DNA from: Treponema socranskii subsp. buccale
GTDB lineage: Bacteria; Spirochaetota; Spirochaetia; Treponematales; Treponemataceae
NCBI RefSeq assembly: GCF_024181585.1
Contig: NZ_CP054258.1
Location: forward strand, 1,488,001-1,552,000
DNA length: 64,000 bases
Direction: 5' to 3'
How positions within the stretch are numbered: the stretch's first letter is position 1; each line of letters starts with the position of its first letter. The translations under genes and the position numbers were made by a program. The notes under the pieces were generated by a model, which saw nothing but the letters and a program-made list of their open reading frames with translations, had not been told where the DNA came from and did no database searches. This document shows positions 9,025 through 17,422 of the stretch, one piece after another.

Positions 9025-9846
9025 TTAGGTATTTGTATTGCCGGCATCGAGGGCGGCCGTTTCGGAGGCCGCGTGCTCTTCTTTGATCCGGCATATCTTT
9101 ATATCACCAAACAGCCTGTTTTGGAAGACCGCGATCATCCGGTCTTTTACCGCTTCGAGCAGCGCCATAAACGAACAGATGACGTCCATTTCGTTTCCCG
9201 GCCGCGTAATCAAATCCGTAAACATACACTCGCCCGATTCTTCGAGCTTTTCGTTCATGAGCGTAATCTTTTCGTTGATCGAAATCTCTTCGTACATGTT
9301 CAGTATCTTTTCGTTCGAATACTGAGAAACCATGTCGCGGAAAATACGCTGCATCTGTTGGAGGAGATCCCACGTATCGATCCGTTCCCAAATACCGTCG
9401 TCTTTGTCGAAAGGCAGCACGCGCTGAATTTTCGCGCGTTCGAAATTCCACTCCGACGTATCTTCCTGCGCTTCCATGAGTTCGGACAGTCGTTTGAATT
9501 TTTGGTATTCGATGAGGCGGTCGACGAGCTCCTGCCGCGGGTCTTCGTCATCGTCGTCGTATTCGATTTCAACGGGAAGCAGCATACGGCTTTTAATATA
9601 GAGAAGCTTCGCCGCCCAACTGTAAAATTCCGACAGATCGCCCAAATCGGTCTGCACGGCATAATCGAGATATTCAAGATATTGATCGGTGATCTCGGCA
9701 ATCGGGATATCGTAGATATTGATTTTGCTTTCTCTGATAAGCGTCCACAATAAATCGAGCGGGCCTTCGAATTCGCCCGCCGTATAGCTGCGCTTCGTCT
9801 TTACCGCACTTTCCGCACTCTGCATTACCGTCCGTTCATCCGCCAT
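9025..9846 (-). CDS. scpA: Segregation and condensation protein A
   Basis: The kleisin subunit that bridges the heads of Smc and recruits ScpB. The 273-aa protein carries the ScpA hallmark EGPLDLLWTLIRESKINIYDIPIAEITDQYLEYL at about residues 23-57 and AKLLYIKSRMLLP near 88-100. The C-terminal winged-helix region (TRPGNEMDVICSFMALLEAVKDR) is normal. The ATG has a GAGGAC ribosome site. It stands 160 bp downstream of the TRAP transporter operon; the spacing would allow its own promoter, but no convincing one was found. Confidence 0.95.
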   Translation of the reverse strand: MADERTVMQSAESAVKTKRSYTAGEFEGPLDLLWTLIRESKINIYDIPIAEITDQYLEYLDYAVQTDLGDLSEFYSWAAKLLYIKSRMLLPVEIEYDDDDEDPRQELVDRLIEYQKFKRLSELMEAQEDTSEWNFERAKIQRVLPFDKDDGIWERIDTWDLLQQMQRIFRDMVSQYSNEKILNMYEEISINEKITLMNEKLEESGECMFTDLITRPGNEMDVICSFMALLEAVKDRMIAVFQNRLFGDIKICRIKEEHAASETAALDAGNTNT

Positions 9847-10006
9847 ATTGTCCTCGAAGAAAATTGAAAATACCGCTCAAAGTTCACGCGATATCCGAGC
9901 CGAATCTTTAAATAACGCGTATATGCGGAGTATAATTTCCTTAATTCAAATATCGGCAAAAGCATGTAAAATCTCAAGCTGCCGGGCTTGTCGCCCCCCG
10001 ATTCTA

Positions 10007-11845
10007 TTACAAAAGCGCTTCCGTAAAAAACGGCACGTAGGTGACAAGCATGAGGACGGCAAACTGTACGATCAAAAACGGAAGGATGCCTTTTACGACG
10101 CGGGAAAGCGGCTTATCGAAAGTATAGGACGAAATAAACAGATCCATGCCGACCGGCGGCGTTAAAAATCCGATTGATAGGTTCATCAAAAATATGACGG
10201 CGGCTCTGACCGCACTCACGCCGAAAGATTCCGCGAGCGGCAGCAAAAGCGGGGAAACGATGAGGATCGCGGAAAACATATCCATGAGACAGCCGACGAC
10301 GAGCAGGACGAGGTTCATCAATATCAAAAACACGTACGGATTTTTTACGTACTGCGTGATAAAACCCGACAGGATCGCCGGAACGTTCGCATCGAGCATA
10401 AAATAGGAGATGCCCGATGCGGCACCGAGGATAAACAAAACGCCGCCTGAAACGGGAACGCTCGAAGCGACGACACGAGCCGATTTTGTTAAAGTAAAAT
10501 CGCGGCGGACGAATACCGAAAGACAAAACGCGTAAATGACGGCGAAAGCCGCAACTTCAAAGAGATCGAACACGCCTTTAAAATAAAACACGGAAATAAA
10601 GACCGGCATGAGCAGTTCGGGAATGCAATGAAGGACGGCATCGCGCGCTTCTTTTCCGGAAAACTTCGGCCGCTCTCCCCTCTTATCCAGCACGACGCCC
10701 GTCGCCATCATCGAAATCGCCATAATACAGCCGGGAATAATCGCGCCTTTGAAAAGGTCGAACACGTCGACGGAAAAATAATTGACGGTCGCGTACATGA
10801 TGATGGCGGCGCTCGGCGGAAAAAGCAAACCTATCGCACCGGATGCGGTTACGAGAGACTCGGCTCTGTCTTTGGAATAGCCGGAACCCGTGAGTACGAC
10901 GGCAAGCAGCGGGCCGAGCGCAAGGATCGTTATGCCGGAAACGCCGGTAAAAGTGCTGAAAAACGTCGTCACGATGACGGCCGCGATAACCGTTCCGCCG
11001 CGAAAAGGTCCCATGAGCGATTTGAACACGGCGACATAACGATTTCCCGCACTGCTTTGAGAAAGAATGTAACCTGCAATCGTAAAAAGCGGAATTGCCG
11101 CGATATTTCGGTCGGTAAGTATGCGGTACGTTTCAAGCGGGATGACGTCAACATAGCCGCCGCTCGCGGAAAAGAGCACGTATGCGATACCGCCGAGCAC
11201 GAGAAAGAGCGGCATGCCGAAAAATGCGAGAGCTGAAAGAATGACGATGATCGGCAAAAGCGCGATTTTCGAAAACGAAAGCCACGCATCGTTTATCGCG
11301 TACAGAGACGGAGCGTTTTCCATGCCGAAAAGATAATACAGAATGCCGGTAAAAGGCCCCATCGAAATAAAAAGGCCGAACGCCATACCGATGAGTGAAG
11401 CGATGAGATTGCCTTTTCTGCATGCGATCATGGCGATGATGCCGAAATAGCACAGCGGAAGAGATGCGAAAAAAATCCGAACGCTCATGCCCCAAAAGTG
11501 AGCGTCGAACTGAGCGGGATTGACAAGCTGACAAAAGGCATCGATAAAAAGCGCCGAAAGGATACAGCTTGCCCCTCCCGTTTTAATCGCTTCGATCGGA
11601 CGGCGGATCTTTTCGCCGAACGCCGAAGTCAGAGAGGCGAGGCTCAAATGCCTGTCTTCGCGCCATGTTACAAGACCCGCAACGCTTGCAAATAAAAACA
11701 CGAAGTGAAGCACGGCGATATCGGCGCCGGGCACTTGCACGCGGCACACTCCCTGCATAAATTTCAAAAAAAGCGGGAGCACAGCGACGATCGCAATGAG
11801 AGCGACGGCTAAAACGTTTTCGATTTTTCGCAGCATAGTATTCAC
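10007..11845 (-). CDS. TRAP transporter permease, fused small and large subunits (TatQM)
   Basis: A 612-aa membrane protein that combines both TRAP permease subunits. The first ~190 residues hold about four transmembrane helices, as in the DctQ subunit; from about residue 200 on the protein is DctM-like with a dozen helices, including the conserved FFSTFTGVSGITILALGPLL and SGAIGLLFPPSAAIIMYAT segments and the C-terminal GFLTPPVGMDLFISSY. It should import a substrate with Na+ in symport, delivered by the binding protein encoded just upstream. GTG at 11845 and ATG at 11836 are both possible starts with nearby GGTGA. The gene is 3 bp from the binding-protein stop. It corresponds to T. pallidum Tp0958. 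Confidence 0.92.
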   Translation of the reverse strand: MNTMLRKIENVLAVALIAIVAVLPLFLKFMQGVCRVQVPGADIAVLHFVFLFASVAGLVTWREDRHLSLASLTSAFGEKIRRPIEAIKTGGASCILSALFIDAFCQLVNPAQFDAHFWGMSVRIFFASLPLCYFGIIAMIACRKGNLIASLIGMAFGLFISMGPFTGILYYLFGMENAPSLYAINDAWLSFSKIALLPIIVILSALAFFGMPLFLVLGGIAYVLFSASGGYVDVIPLETYRILTDRNIAAIPLFTIAGYILSQSSAGNRYVAVFKSLMGPFRGGTVIAAVIVTTFFSTFTGVSGITILALGPLLAVVLTGSGYSKDRAESLVTASGAIGLLFPPSAAIIMYATVNYFSVDVFDLFKGAIIPGCIMAISMMATGVVLDKRGERPKFSGKEARDAVLHCIPELLMPVFISVFYFKGVFDLFEVAAFAVIYAFCLSVFVRRDFTLTKSARVVASSVPVSGGVLFILGAASGISYFMLDANVPAILSGFITQYVKNPYVFLILMNLVLLVVGCLMDMFSAILIVSPLLLPLAESFGVSAVRAAVIFLMNLSIGFLTPPVGMDLFISSYTFDKPLSRVVKGILPFLIVQFAVLMLVTYVPFFTEALL

Positions 11846-11848
11846 CGG

Positions 11849-12877
11849 TTATTCACCGCGGCGGCGTTTTAAAAGCGCTTCGATATCGGCATAAAATTTT
11901 TCGTCGAGGAGACCGGTTTTTATCATCGCGGCGGCGTCTTTGTTGAGCGTTTCTTCCATGACTTTTCGCTCCGCGGCGGTGAGCTTGACGAGGGTACAGC
12001 CGCCTTCGACGCAGCGGTCGAGATATTCTTTATCGGAAGTATTCTGTGCCGCAATAAAATTCGCCTGCGCTTTTTTGACTCCGTTCAGCATAGCCGTTTT
12101 ATGCGCAGGGGAAATATCCGCCCATACCTGCTCCGATAAAATGAGCGCGGCCATAACGGGGCAAATGGGAGCGTCGAGAATGTACGGAAGCGATTTATAA
12201 TACTGTCCCGCATAAGCGTACATCGGAATGGAATAAAAACCTTCGACGCCGCCGGGCGTTTTAACGCTCTGTAAAAGCTTATCGGGCGAAATGTCTTCGG
12301 TACGGAAACCGGCCGCTTTGAATGCATCGGAAAGCTTTGGCAGTCCCATGCCCGCAACTGAAAGTTTTTGCGTCTTTAAATCGGAAGGCGTATGCACCGG
12401 CTTTTTCGTGTAAAAATACGCCCAACCGACGTTAAACCAGCCGAGCAGCACATACCCTTTTGCGGCAATCGCCTTTTGAAAACCGGGTGCGAAGGTATTC
12501 AGTACCAAATCGACTTCTTCCTGATTCCGAAACATAAACGGAACGGCCGTCGTCAAAATATGCGTTTCAGGCGCGAGCGTTGCGATACCGAGGCTCGTAA
12601 AGATCGCTCCGTCGATCGGCGCCTTTTGCCCCGGTCGAACGGCATTGAGTTTTTGGACGACGCCCGTCTCTCCTCCCATCGCGTTCGTTCCCATAAACTG
12701 CATTTGGATCGCCCCGCCGGTACCCTTCGCCCAATCCTGCGCGAGGATGCGCTCCTGCACATCCCATGCGGAACGGCTCGGCGCGACGGTCGCTATTTTA
12801 AGCGTTTTAACCTGCTGCGCCGGCAATGCGGCAGCGCACGCAAACAGTATCGAAAAAACAATAAAACGTAATTTCAT
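11849..12877 (-). CDS. TRAP transporter periplasmic binding protein (TatP/DctP-like)
   Basis: A 342-aa periplasmic solute receptor. A Sec signal peptide (MKLRFIVFSILFACAAALPAQ) is followed by the DctP fold: LKIATVAPSRSAWDVQERILAQ, the conserved GGIEGFYS-like segment (GGVEGFYSIPMYAYA) and KLSVAGMGLPKLSDAFKAAGFRTE. The ATG at 12877 has a GAGGGATC site; the longer upstream frame is not used. In T. pallidum the homologue Tp0957 pairs with the TPR lipoprotein TatT, and that gene is directly upstream here. A hydrophobic ligand has been proposed for the treponemal system; this sequence does not settle it. Confidence 0.92.
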   Translation of the reverse strand: MKLRFIVFSILFACAAALPAQQVKTLKIATVAPSRSAWDVQERILAQDWAKGTGGAIQMQFMGTNAMGGETGVVQKLNAVRPGQKAPIDGAIFTSLGIATLAPETHILTTAVPFMFRNQEEVDLVLNTFAPGFQKAIAAKGYVLLGWFNVGWAYFYTKKPVHTPSDLKTQKLSVAGMGLPKLSDAFKAAGFRTEDISPDKLLQSVKTPGGVEGFYSIPMYAYAGQYYKSLPYILDAPICPVMAALILSEQVWADISPAHKTAMLNGVKKAQANFIAAQNTSDKEYLDRCVEGGCTLVKLTAAERKVMEETLNKDAAAMIKTGLLDEKFYADIEALLKRRRGE

Positions 12878-12929
12878 ATCAGATCCCTCAAATCGATTTA
12901 ATAAAAACGGCAGACGAAAGCTGCGGAAA

Positions 12930-13904
12930 TCACCATTCAAGAAAATAATCCGACGCATGTTCGAGCAGCCGCTTCGCTTTTTTTTGCACGATCGTCGTCA
13001 TAAGACGGCTCGACGGATCCGCATCGGGATCGATCGCGAGCGCTTTACGAAGAGAGTCTTCAAAGCCTCCCCTGTCTCCCGCGGGAACGCATATCGCCTC
13101 GGCATAAGTGACATAGGGTCCCGGCGTTTTTCCGCCCGATGCTCGGAGCGCTTCGTTGTAACAATGGAGACCTTTTTCCGTATCTCCCCCGAACTCGGAA
13201 GGAGCGCTCATGTAAAAATTGCACAAAAGCTCCCAAATCGCACCCGCATTGTAATCGGGAGCGAGAAAAGCAGCGCGTTCGAGGATGAGAGCGGGAGAAC
13301 GGATAGTGCCGAGAAGATCGGCGCTGAGCGGATCGAGACTGAACGCGCCGAGCCAGCCCGCACACGCCCAATAAGCAGCTTCCACGTCGTATTTACCGAG
13401 CTTTGCACATGCCTTTTTGACCGCCTCTTCGTCTCCGCTCAAAACGGAGGCGCGAAAACCCGCGTGCCTTCCGTCGAGAGCTTTAAGACAGAGATCGCGG
13501 CCGCGCAGGTAGTGCAGCTTTGCGCGTTCGAACGCTTCGTGCTGGCGATCGAATTCTTCATTCGGCAGCGTTTCCGCAGGAGTTTGCACGAACGCGTTCG
13601 CATACATGATATTGAGCGAACCCGTCATCGTCATCAAACCGATATGGCGGGGATTCGCAGCTTGCAGGATTTCATAGCTTTTGAGCACCGTCGGAAAAAA
13701 TTCTCCGACGAGCGTTACGTCCGTTTCGCCGGTGATCGCGAGCATAGGATCGGCGGCGGACGCTTTTTTCTTTTGCGGAACGCCCTTGCCGTTCGCACCC
13801 GCGAGCGCCGTGGAAAGCGCATTGCCGACGAGCGTTTTGCACGAAAGCAACAGCAATGCGGATAGAACGAGCGATGCGAAAGCCGCTTTTTGTATGAGCT
13901 TCAT
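12930..13904 (-). CDS. TatT-like TRAP-associated lipoprotein
   Basis: A lipoprotein of about 324 aa (lipobox LVLSALLLLSC, Cys near residue 20), built of helices like the TPR-type T. pallidum TatT (Tp0956). Recognisable segments are ADPMLAITGETDVTLVGEFFPTVLKSYEILQ, RHIGLMTMTGSLNIMYANAFVQ and FSLDPLSADLLGTIRSPALILERA. TatT binds TatP and may form a trimer that passes ligand to it. It heads the tatT-tatP-tatQM operon. Two ATGs (13910 and 13904) lie directly under the -10 hexamer; a transcript starting at the usual distance would begin on the second ATG, so I chose 13904 and a leaderless mRNA. Confidence 0.85.
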   Translation of the reverse strand: MKLIQKAAFASLVLSALLLLSCKTLVGNALSTALAGANGKGVPQKKKASAADPMLAITGETDVTLVGEFFPTVLKSYEILQAANPRHIGLMTMTGSLNIMYANAFVQTPAETLPNEEFDRQHEAFERAKLHYLRGRDLCLKALDGRHAGFRASVLSGDEEAVKKACAKLGKYDVEAAYWACAGWLGAFSLDPLSADLLGTIRSPALILERAAFLAPDYNAGAIWELLCNFYMSAPSEFGGDTEKGLHCYNEALRASGGKTPGPYVTYAEAICVPAGDRGGFEDSLRKALAIDPDADPSSRLMTTIVQKKAKRLLEHASDYFLEW

Positions 13905-13910
13905 AGCCAT

Positions 13911-13939
13911 ACTATATAATAAAACGATGTCTTTCTCAA
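13911..13939 (-). promoter_or_regulatory. Candidate leaderless promoter of the TRAP operon
   Basis: Minus strand: TTGAGA (13934-13939), 17 bp, TATAGT (13911-13916). An ATG abuts the -10 and a second, in frame, follows 6 nt after it, where transcription should begin. No ribosome site is possible within such a transcript. Confidence 0.55.
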
Positions 13940-13992
13940 CCGCAAAACCAAGACTGCAAGAGCCGAAGCGCATCGCACATATGAACGGCTCG

Positions 13993-14610
13993 TCATTTCT
14001 TTAATTTAAAATAATCTCTATCATATATAAATAATGATAGTAATGAGATTATGGATACACCCAATACGGTTACATACAGTTGTATTGATTCTCTGGCAAA
14101 CAAAAGAACCAGATTCGATATATTAAAAAAAACATGATAAAAAATCGCATTTAAAATATTGTTTTTTGATTTTGTATAAAAATATGTAATAAAAATACTG
14201 AGCATAATAACCGTAGGAATAAATAATACGTATCCTACAAATCCGACATTCATTATTTTGAAAAAATGCCATGCACCCCAAAATACTCCGACAAATAATG
14301 AACCGGTAAAAGCAGTATATTTATCTTCCAAAATTGATAATAATGTACCTCGCCAGCCGATTTCCTCACTGACAGATCCGACAATAGTCAGTATAATACC
14401 GATTATCAATAAATATCCCGTGTACTCCGACTTAACATAGTGCCTTCCCGTTAAACCGAGTATAAATGAAGACAGTAAAACCAGTATTATGGGGAATACA
14501 ATACTCATTGCCGAGTACTTATCCAATTTATAAGAATAAGATTTTTTTTCATTATATTTTTTTCTAAAAATCAAAGTTGCTATCAACGGAGATAATTGTA
14601 CTGCAACCAT
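13993..14610 (-). CDS. CPBP-family intramembrane protease-like protein, short N terminus
   Basis: A 205-aa membrane protein with the three CPBP/Abi motifs: EEIGWRG (about residues 83-89), FWGAWHFF (about 109-116) and YHVFFNISN (about 158-166), which supply the Glu, Arg and His residues of the putative metal site. Such proteins act in prenyl-protein-type processing, bacteriocin immunity or unknown roles. Compared with the family it lacks the first transmembrane helix: the reading frame stays open upstream (LLSSLIIM before the ATG), but a stop precedes it and no other start exists. The ATG overlaps the stop of the preceding lipoprotein (TAATG), so it may be translated by coupling, or be a 5'-truncated gene. 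First gene of the AT-rich cassette-like block. Confidence 0.75.
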   Translation of the reverse strand: MVAVQLSPLIATLIFRKKYNEKKSYSYKLDKYSAMSIVFPIILVLLSSFILGLTGRHYVKSEYTGYLLIIGIILTIVGSVSEEIGWRGTLLSILEDKYTAFTGSLFVGVFWGAWHFFKIMNVGFVGYVLFIPTVIMLSIFITYFYTKSKNNILNAIFYHVFFNISNLVLLFARESIQLYVTVLGVSIISLLSLFIYDRDYFKLKK

Positions 14611-14942
14611 TATGATAAGGCTTGACAGTAATTCATTACCCCTGCCCTTTCCGTATGTACATAAATCCAGTGACCATCAAAAGCAATACAACCGCCTATA
14701 CCTTCTTTTTTTGATGTATAAGCTTTTATAAAAAAACATCCTTCGGAATTACTGAAATAAGACAAATCATTAAATCGTTTACCGTAATGATCGGTAATAT
14801 ATAATTTTACATTATTAACAGGCTGATTATTACTATCCACAATTTTTCCGGAAATATTCGGATAATCCAATCCGTAAAAAGAAACAAAGCGGCAACTTGC
14901 AAATGTTATTACAATTGTTGCAAATACTATTATTCGTTTCAT
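14610..14942 (-). CDS. Small lipoprotein with carboxypeptidase-regulatory-like fold
   Basis: A 110-aa protein with a lipobox-like end to its signal peptide (IVITFASC, Cys 17). After it, the sequence ISGKIVDSNNQPVNNVKLYITD is the start of a carboxypeptidase-regulatory-like beta-sandwich, followed by GCFFIKAY. It would sit on the membrane facing the periplasm or the surface; no function is assignable. The GGAGG ribosome site at 14950 is strong. The last residues overlap the start of the CPBP gene and may be altered relative to homologues. AT-rich like its neighbours, which suggests acquisition. Confidence 0.65.
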   Translation of the reverse strand: MKRIIVFATIVITFASCRFVSFYGLDYPNISGKIVDSNNQPVNNVKLYITDHYGKRFNDLSYFSNSEGCFFIKAYTSKKEGIGGCIAFDGHWIYVHTERAGVMNYCQALS

Positions 14943-15081
14943 TTTAAAATACCTCCTAAATATTCTTTCTCATTCATTATATACTATGCGACGTTTAAAA
15001 TTAAGTCATTCAAATATAAAGACTTAATTTTAAACTCGACAGGCAGTCGAAAAAGTAACCACTTTTGAGACAGCCCCATAT

Positions 15082-15146
15082 ACGTATGCGCCTAATTTTA
15101 AACCGCAGCGGGCTTGACCTGCTGTCAGCTTTGAAAACTGTGTTGG
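15082..15146 (-). repeat. attC-like palindrome downstream of vapC
   Basis: Read on the minus strand the stretch begins with ACCCAAC, which fits the integron core RYYYAAC, passes through GTTTTCAAAGC and a stem-loop around CAGCAGGTCAAGCCCGCTG, and ends near ATTAGGC, one base from GTTRRRY. About 65 bp, the size of a short 59-base element. It shares GTTTTCAAAGC and GGTCAAGCCC with the element at 19.85 kb. Recombination activity is inferred only. Confidence 0.5.
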
Positions 15147-15147
15147 G

Positions 15148-15546
15148 TTATTTTACCCAGTTCACTAATTCCAATTTACTAATTCTTGAAAACTCATCTG
15201 CGTTATTTGTGACGATAATTCCCTTTTTATAGCGGGCTGTTGCCGCAATAAAGTAATCATTCGCACCTATAGGTTTTCCCGATTTTTCCAATTCGGAACG
15301 AATTTCAGCATAATCATCTGTCATTTCGTCAGTGAACGGAACAATTTCAAAAGGTTTTAGAAAATTCAGAACTTTTCTTGTTGTCTGTTCTCGGTTCCGG
15401 CTTTTATACGCCCCAAGCAATAATTCCGCCTTTACCACAGAAGAAACTTTTATCTCTTTTGGCGATATTGAAAGGAACTTGTCTCTTACAGAAGGATATT
15501 TTCCGTTCATAAAATAGATGCAGGTGTCGGAATCTACAAAATACAT
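15148..15546 (-). CDS. vapC: VapC-type PIN-domain ribonuclease toxin
   Basis: A 132-aa PIN-domain toxin that would cleave RNA, typically initiator tRNA or 23S rRNA in characterised VapC proteins. The acidic metal ligands are in place: YFVDSDTCIYF (Asp near 5-7), KAELLLGAY (Glu 41), GANDYFIAATA (Asp near 97) and IVTNNADEF (Asp near 116). Its ATG overlaps the vapB stop by one base (TAATG), so translation is coupled. The pair has its own promoter and is followed by an attC-like palindrome, as expected for a toxin-antitoxin cassette. Confidence 0.9.
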   Translation of the reverse strand: MYFVDSDTCIYFMNGKYPSVRDKFLSISPKEIKVSSVVKAELLLGAYKSRNREQTTRKVLNFLKPFEIVPFTDEMTDDYAEIRSELEKSGKPIGANDYFIAATARYKKGIIVTNNADEFSRISKLELVNWVK

Positions 15547-15767
15547 TATAACGTCTCCCTCTGTTCCAAAACAGGCTGCTCCGGGCGGATAAAAGATTCA
15601 TCGGTTACAGAGCCGAATAAATCCGCCCAACCTTCAGGATAGCGAGGCTCGACCTTTTCTATAATTTTAGAAACAACCCATTTTGAAAGAGACATTTTTT
15701 CTGCATGCGCTTCCGCTTCAAGTTTTGCAAGTTGCTCTTGTGTCAGATATAAGGATAACTGTGGCAT
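15546..15767 (-). CDS. vapB: VapB-type antitoxin
   Basis: A 73-aa antitoxin that should bind VapC and repress its own promoter. The N terminus MPQLSLYLTQEQLAKLEAEA followed by KMSLSKWVVSKIIEKV has the strand-helix-helix pattern of ribbon-helix-helix antitoxins; the C-terminal tail (YPEGWADLFGSV) would wrap the toxin. The ATG at 15767 has a GGAGGA ribosome site; the seven residues upstream in the open frame are not used. Confidence 0.85.
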   Translation of the reverse strand: MPQLSLYLTQEQLAKLEAEAHAEKMSLSKWVVSKIIEKVEPRYPEGWADLFGSVTDESFIRPEQPVLEQRETL

Positions 15768-15788
15768 TATGTTCCTCCAATTAACCAC

Positions 15789-15838
15789 ATTATATACCGA
15801 TACAAGTATATTTGCAAGTATATTTGCAAGTATATTTT
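15789..15838 (-). promoter_or_regulatory. vapBC promoter with three 12-bp tandem repeats
   Basis: Minus strand: TTGCAA (15812-15817), 17 bp, TATAAT (15789-15794), a near-consensus promoter with a normal leader. The 12-bp unit CAAGTATATTTG (plus-strand reading) occurs in tandem at 15803, 15815 and, incomplete, 15827, so it straddles the -35. Likely the binding array for VapB or the VapBC complex. Confidence 0.65.
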
Positions 15839-15867
15839 TTTATTCGTGACTAAAATTTATTTTGGAA

Positions 15868-15946
15868 ATCTAACAATTTCATTACGTTCTTGGCATCTTT
15901 TATTTTGTAAAATCCCTCAGCACTTAATTCAGAGGATAATCCGTAT
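15868..15946 (-). pseudogene. 3'-end fragment of a bacterial PH-domain gene
   Basis: About 75 bp nearly identical to the 3' end of the intact gene at 17.42-17.93 kb; the minus-strand reading TSYGLSSELS...GFYKIKDAKNVMKLL matches its C terminus. The upstream part of this copy has been replaced by another repeated sequence, so it is a relic left by duplication or cassette rearrangement. Confidence 0.7.
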
Positions 15947-15947
15947 G

Positions 15948-16118
15948 ACGTATTGTATCAACCCTCTTTTTATTATACGCATCTTCACAAGTTGCGCGGG
16001 GAACCTCGCACCCGTTGCAAAGCGCAGCGGTATCTACAAATCGATTGTATCGGCGGGTGTTTTCGGAATCGGTATGTCTTTTTCGCCGAAGATGATTTTT
16101 TCTATCGAATCTTTTTCA
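15948..16118 (-). repeat. Repeat block, copy 1 (also at 18.55-18.73 kb)
   Basis: This stretch and 18546-18733 share, in the same order, a CCCTCTTTTTATTATAC motif, a GC-rich segment around GTTGCAAAGCG, and the last ~75 bp of the neighbouring membrane-protein gene. Here the last part is the real 3' end of the gene at 16.03 kb; at 18.7 kb it is a fragment. The GC-rich part recurs a third time beside the IS remnant at 21.46-21.56 kb. Confidence 0.65.
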
Positions 16119-16780
16119 GTCGCGTCGAGCCTGAGGCGCAGTTCGGATTTACCCGTCGGAATATTCACCGACGCTCCGTCTTTTCTGTACGTCGGAAGAA
16201 AAAACGTAAAAATCCACGGAATGGTTGAAAGCCCCGAATCGTCGATGATAAACACGGGTATGTAGTTTCCGTTTACATCTTTTCCGAAAATCAGCTGTTC
16301 TTTATTTATTTTTCGGTACGGAATTTTTTTCGAAGCGTCCAAAGGGTTGTCGATCGACAACAGTATTTCGAATATTTTTTTCCCGTTCGTATCCGCAAAA
16401 TCGAACGTGTCCCGTTCGTCTTTATCGATTTCCCGTATGGAAACGAAAGAAACGGAAAGTTTATTAATTTTATTGAGCAGCGCTTTGTTCCAGCCTTTTT
16501 TTATACCTTCGTATGAATGTTCCGCAATAGTCGCCGTCGTTTCTCCGGCGCTTTCGGCGATTTTATTTACGAGCGGATCGCCGTTTATCAAAGCTTTCGT
16601 TCCGATAACTATCGCGCATGAAAAAAAGACGATCCACAACAATCCGGAAACGCCCGAACCTATGAGCGTATTTTTTTTCGGCTGTTTTTTTATCGCTTTT
16701 ACGATCAGCATGACGATAAAAATCCAAAACAACAATCCTGTAATCGCTGCAAGCAATCCGAATAAAATCGCGGCAATCAT
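16034..16780 (-). CDS. Membrane protein of unknown function
   Basis: A 248-aa protein. Two N-terminal transmembrane segments (MIAAILFGLLAAITGLLFWIFIVMLIV and a second around SGLLWIVFFSCAIVIGTKAL) precede a soluble domain with YEGIKKGWNKALLNKINKLSVSFVSIREIDKDERDTFDFADTN-like sequence that I cannot assign. The ATG at 16780 is chosen for the GGGAGG seven bases before it; the earlier ATG at 16795 contains that site. The C terminus (EKIIFGEKDIPIPKTPADTIDL) is present in two further partial copies nearby. A lone gene in the cassette-like block. Confidence 0.65.
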   Translation of the reverse strand: MIAAILFGLLAAITGLLFWIFIVMLIVKAIKKQPKKNTLIGSGVSGLLWIVFFSCAIVIGTKALINGDPLVNKIAESAGETTATIAEHSYEGIKKGWNKALLNKINKLSVSFVSIREIDKDERDTFDFADTNGKKIFEILLSIDNPLDASKKIPYRKINKEQLIFGKDVNGNYIPVFIIDDSGLSTIPWIFTFFLPTYRKDGASVNIPTGKSELRLRLDATEKDSIEKIIFGEKDIPIPKTPADTIDL

Positions 16781-16885
16781 GCATCCGCCTCCCATAATAA
16801 GTAAATGTACTTTACTATTCTATCCGAAAAAAACTTAAACGGCAACGGATCGCATTTTCATGCGGGCTTTGCGCACTCGGCAGCC

Positions 16886-16922
16886 CGGCCCTGTCTTTTT
16901 CGCCGAAGATGATTTTTTCCAT
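16886..16922 (-). pseudogene. Small fragment of the 16-kb gene 3' end
   Basis: The minus-strand reading MEKIIFGEKD repeats the C-terminal region of the gene at 16.03 kb, then diverges into GC-rich sequence. It directly follows the stop of the 123-aa gene. A third trace of the same duplicated 3' end in 2.8 kb. Confidence 0.5.
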
Positions 16923-16926
16923 TAAA

Positions 16927-17298
16927 TTATTTTAATAATTTATACTTTTCAAAAATATCACTGCCGATTTTTTCTTGATTCATCCGAATTAATTTTAACA
17001 CTAAAGGTTTCATTTTCTTTTCATCTATTTTTGTTTTTTTAATTTCTTTTTCGAAAATATTTGTTTCCGCTTTTGAAAGTGTATTTTCGGAATTACCGAT
17101 ATTTAAACAACCGAATTCATCAAATGAAATTCTTTCCAAATAAATCAAATTATTTTTTTGATTAAAATCAATAAAAACGCTTCCTTCATAACAACCTAAA
17201 CAATATTTTGCAGTTCTTGATTTCGGCATCTTATAAGTATAAAAATTCAATCGATTACCGCTCTCTTCCGCTTTTGTATTTTGCTTATTCTTTTTCAT
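16927..17298 (-). CDS. Hypothetical soluble protein, Lys-rich
   Basis: A 123-aa protein, strongly AT-rich and lysine-rich, with no signal peptide or transmembrane segment. A central TAKYCLGCYEGSVFIDFNQ stretch looks like a small beta domain; the C-terminal half is helical (EKEIKKTKIDEKKMKPLVLKLIRMNQEKIG). I do not recognise a family. The ATG lacks a strong ribosome site. Isolated by spacers of ~125 bp on each side, in line with a cassette gene. Confidence 0.5.
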   Translation of the reverse strand: MKKNKQNTKAEESGNRLNFYTYKMPKSRTAKYCLGCYEGSVFIDFNQKNNLIYLERISFDEFGCLNIGNSENTLSKAETNIFEKEIKKTKIDEKKMKPLVLKLIRMNQEKIGSDIFEKYKLLK

Positions 17299-17422
17299 CG
17301 TAATCAGACGCTTCCGACTTCATTTTTGAAAATATTTTAATATAATTTATTCTTATATTCTTTTAATATCGTATCTTCAAATTTACTAAAAATCATATAT
17401 TCTCCAAATTGCACCGCGCGGT

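Noticed and set aside
9847-10006. scpA promoter (TTGCCG, 19 bp, TATACT)
   Set aside because: The spacing is too long and the -35 weak; not good enough to annotate.
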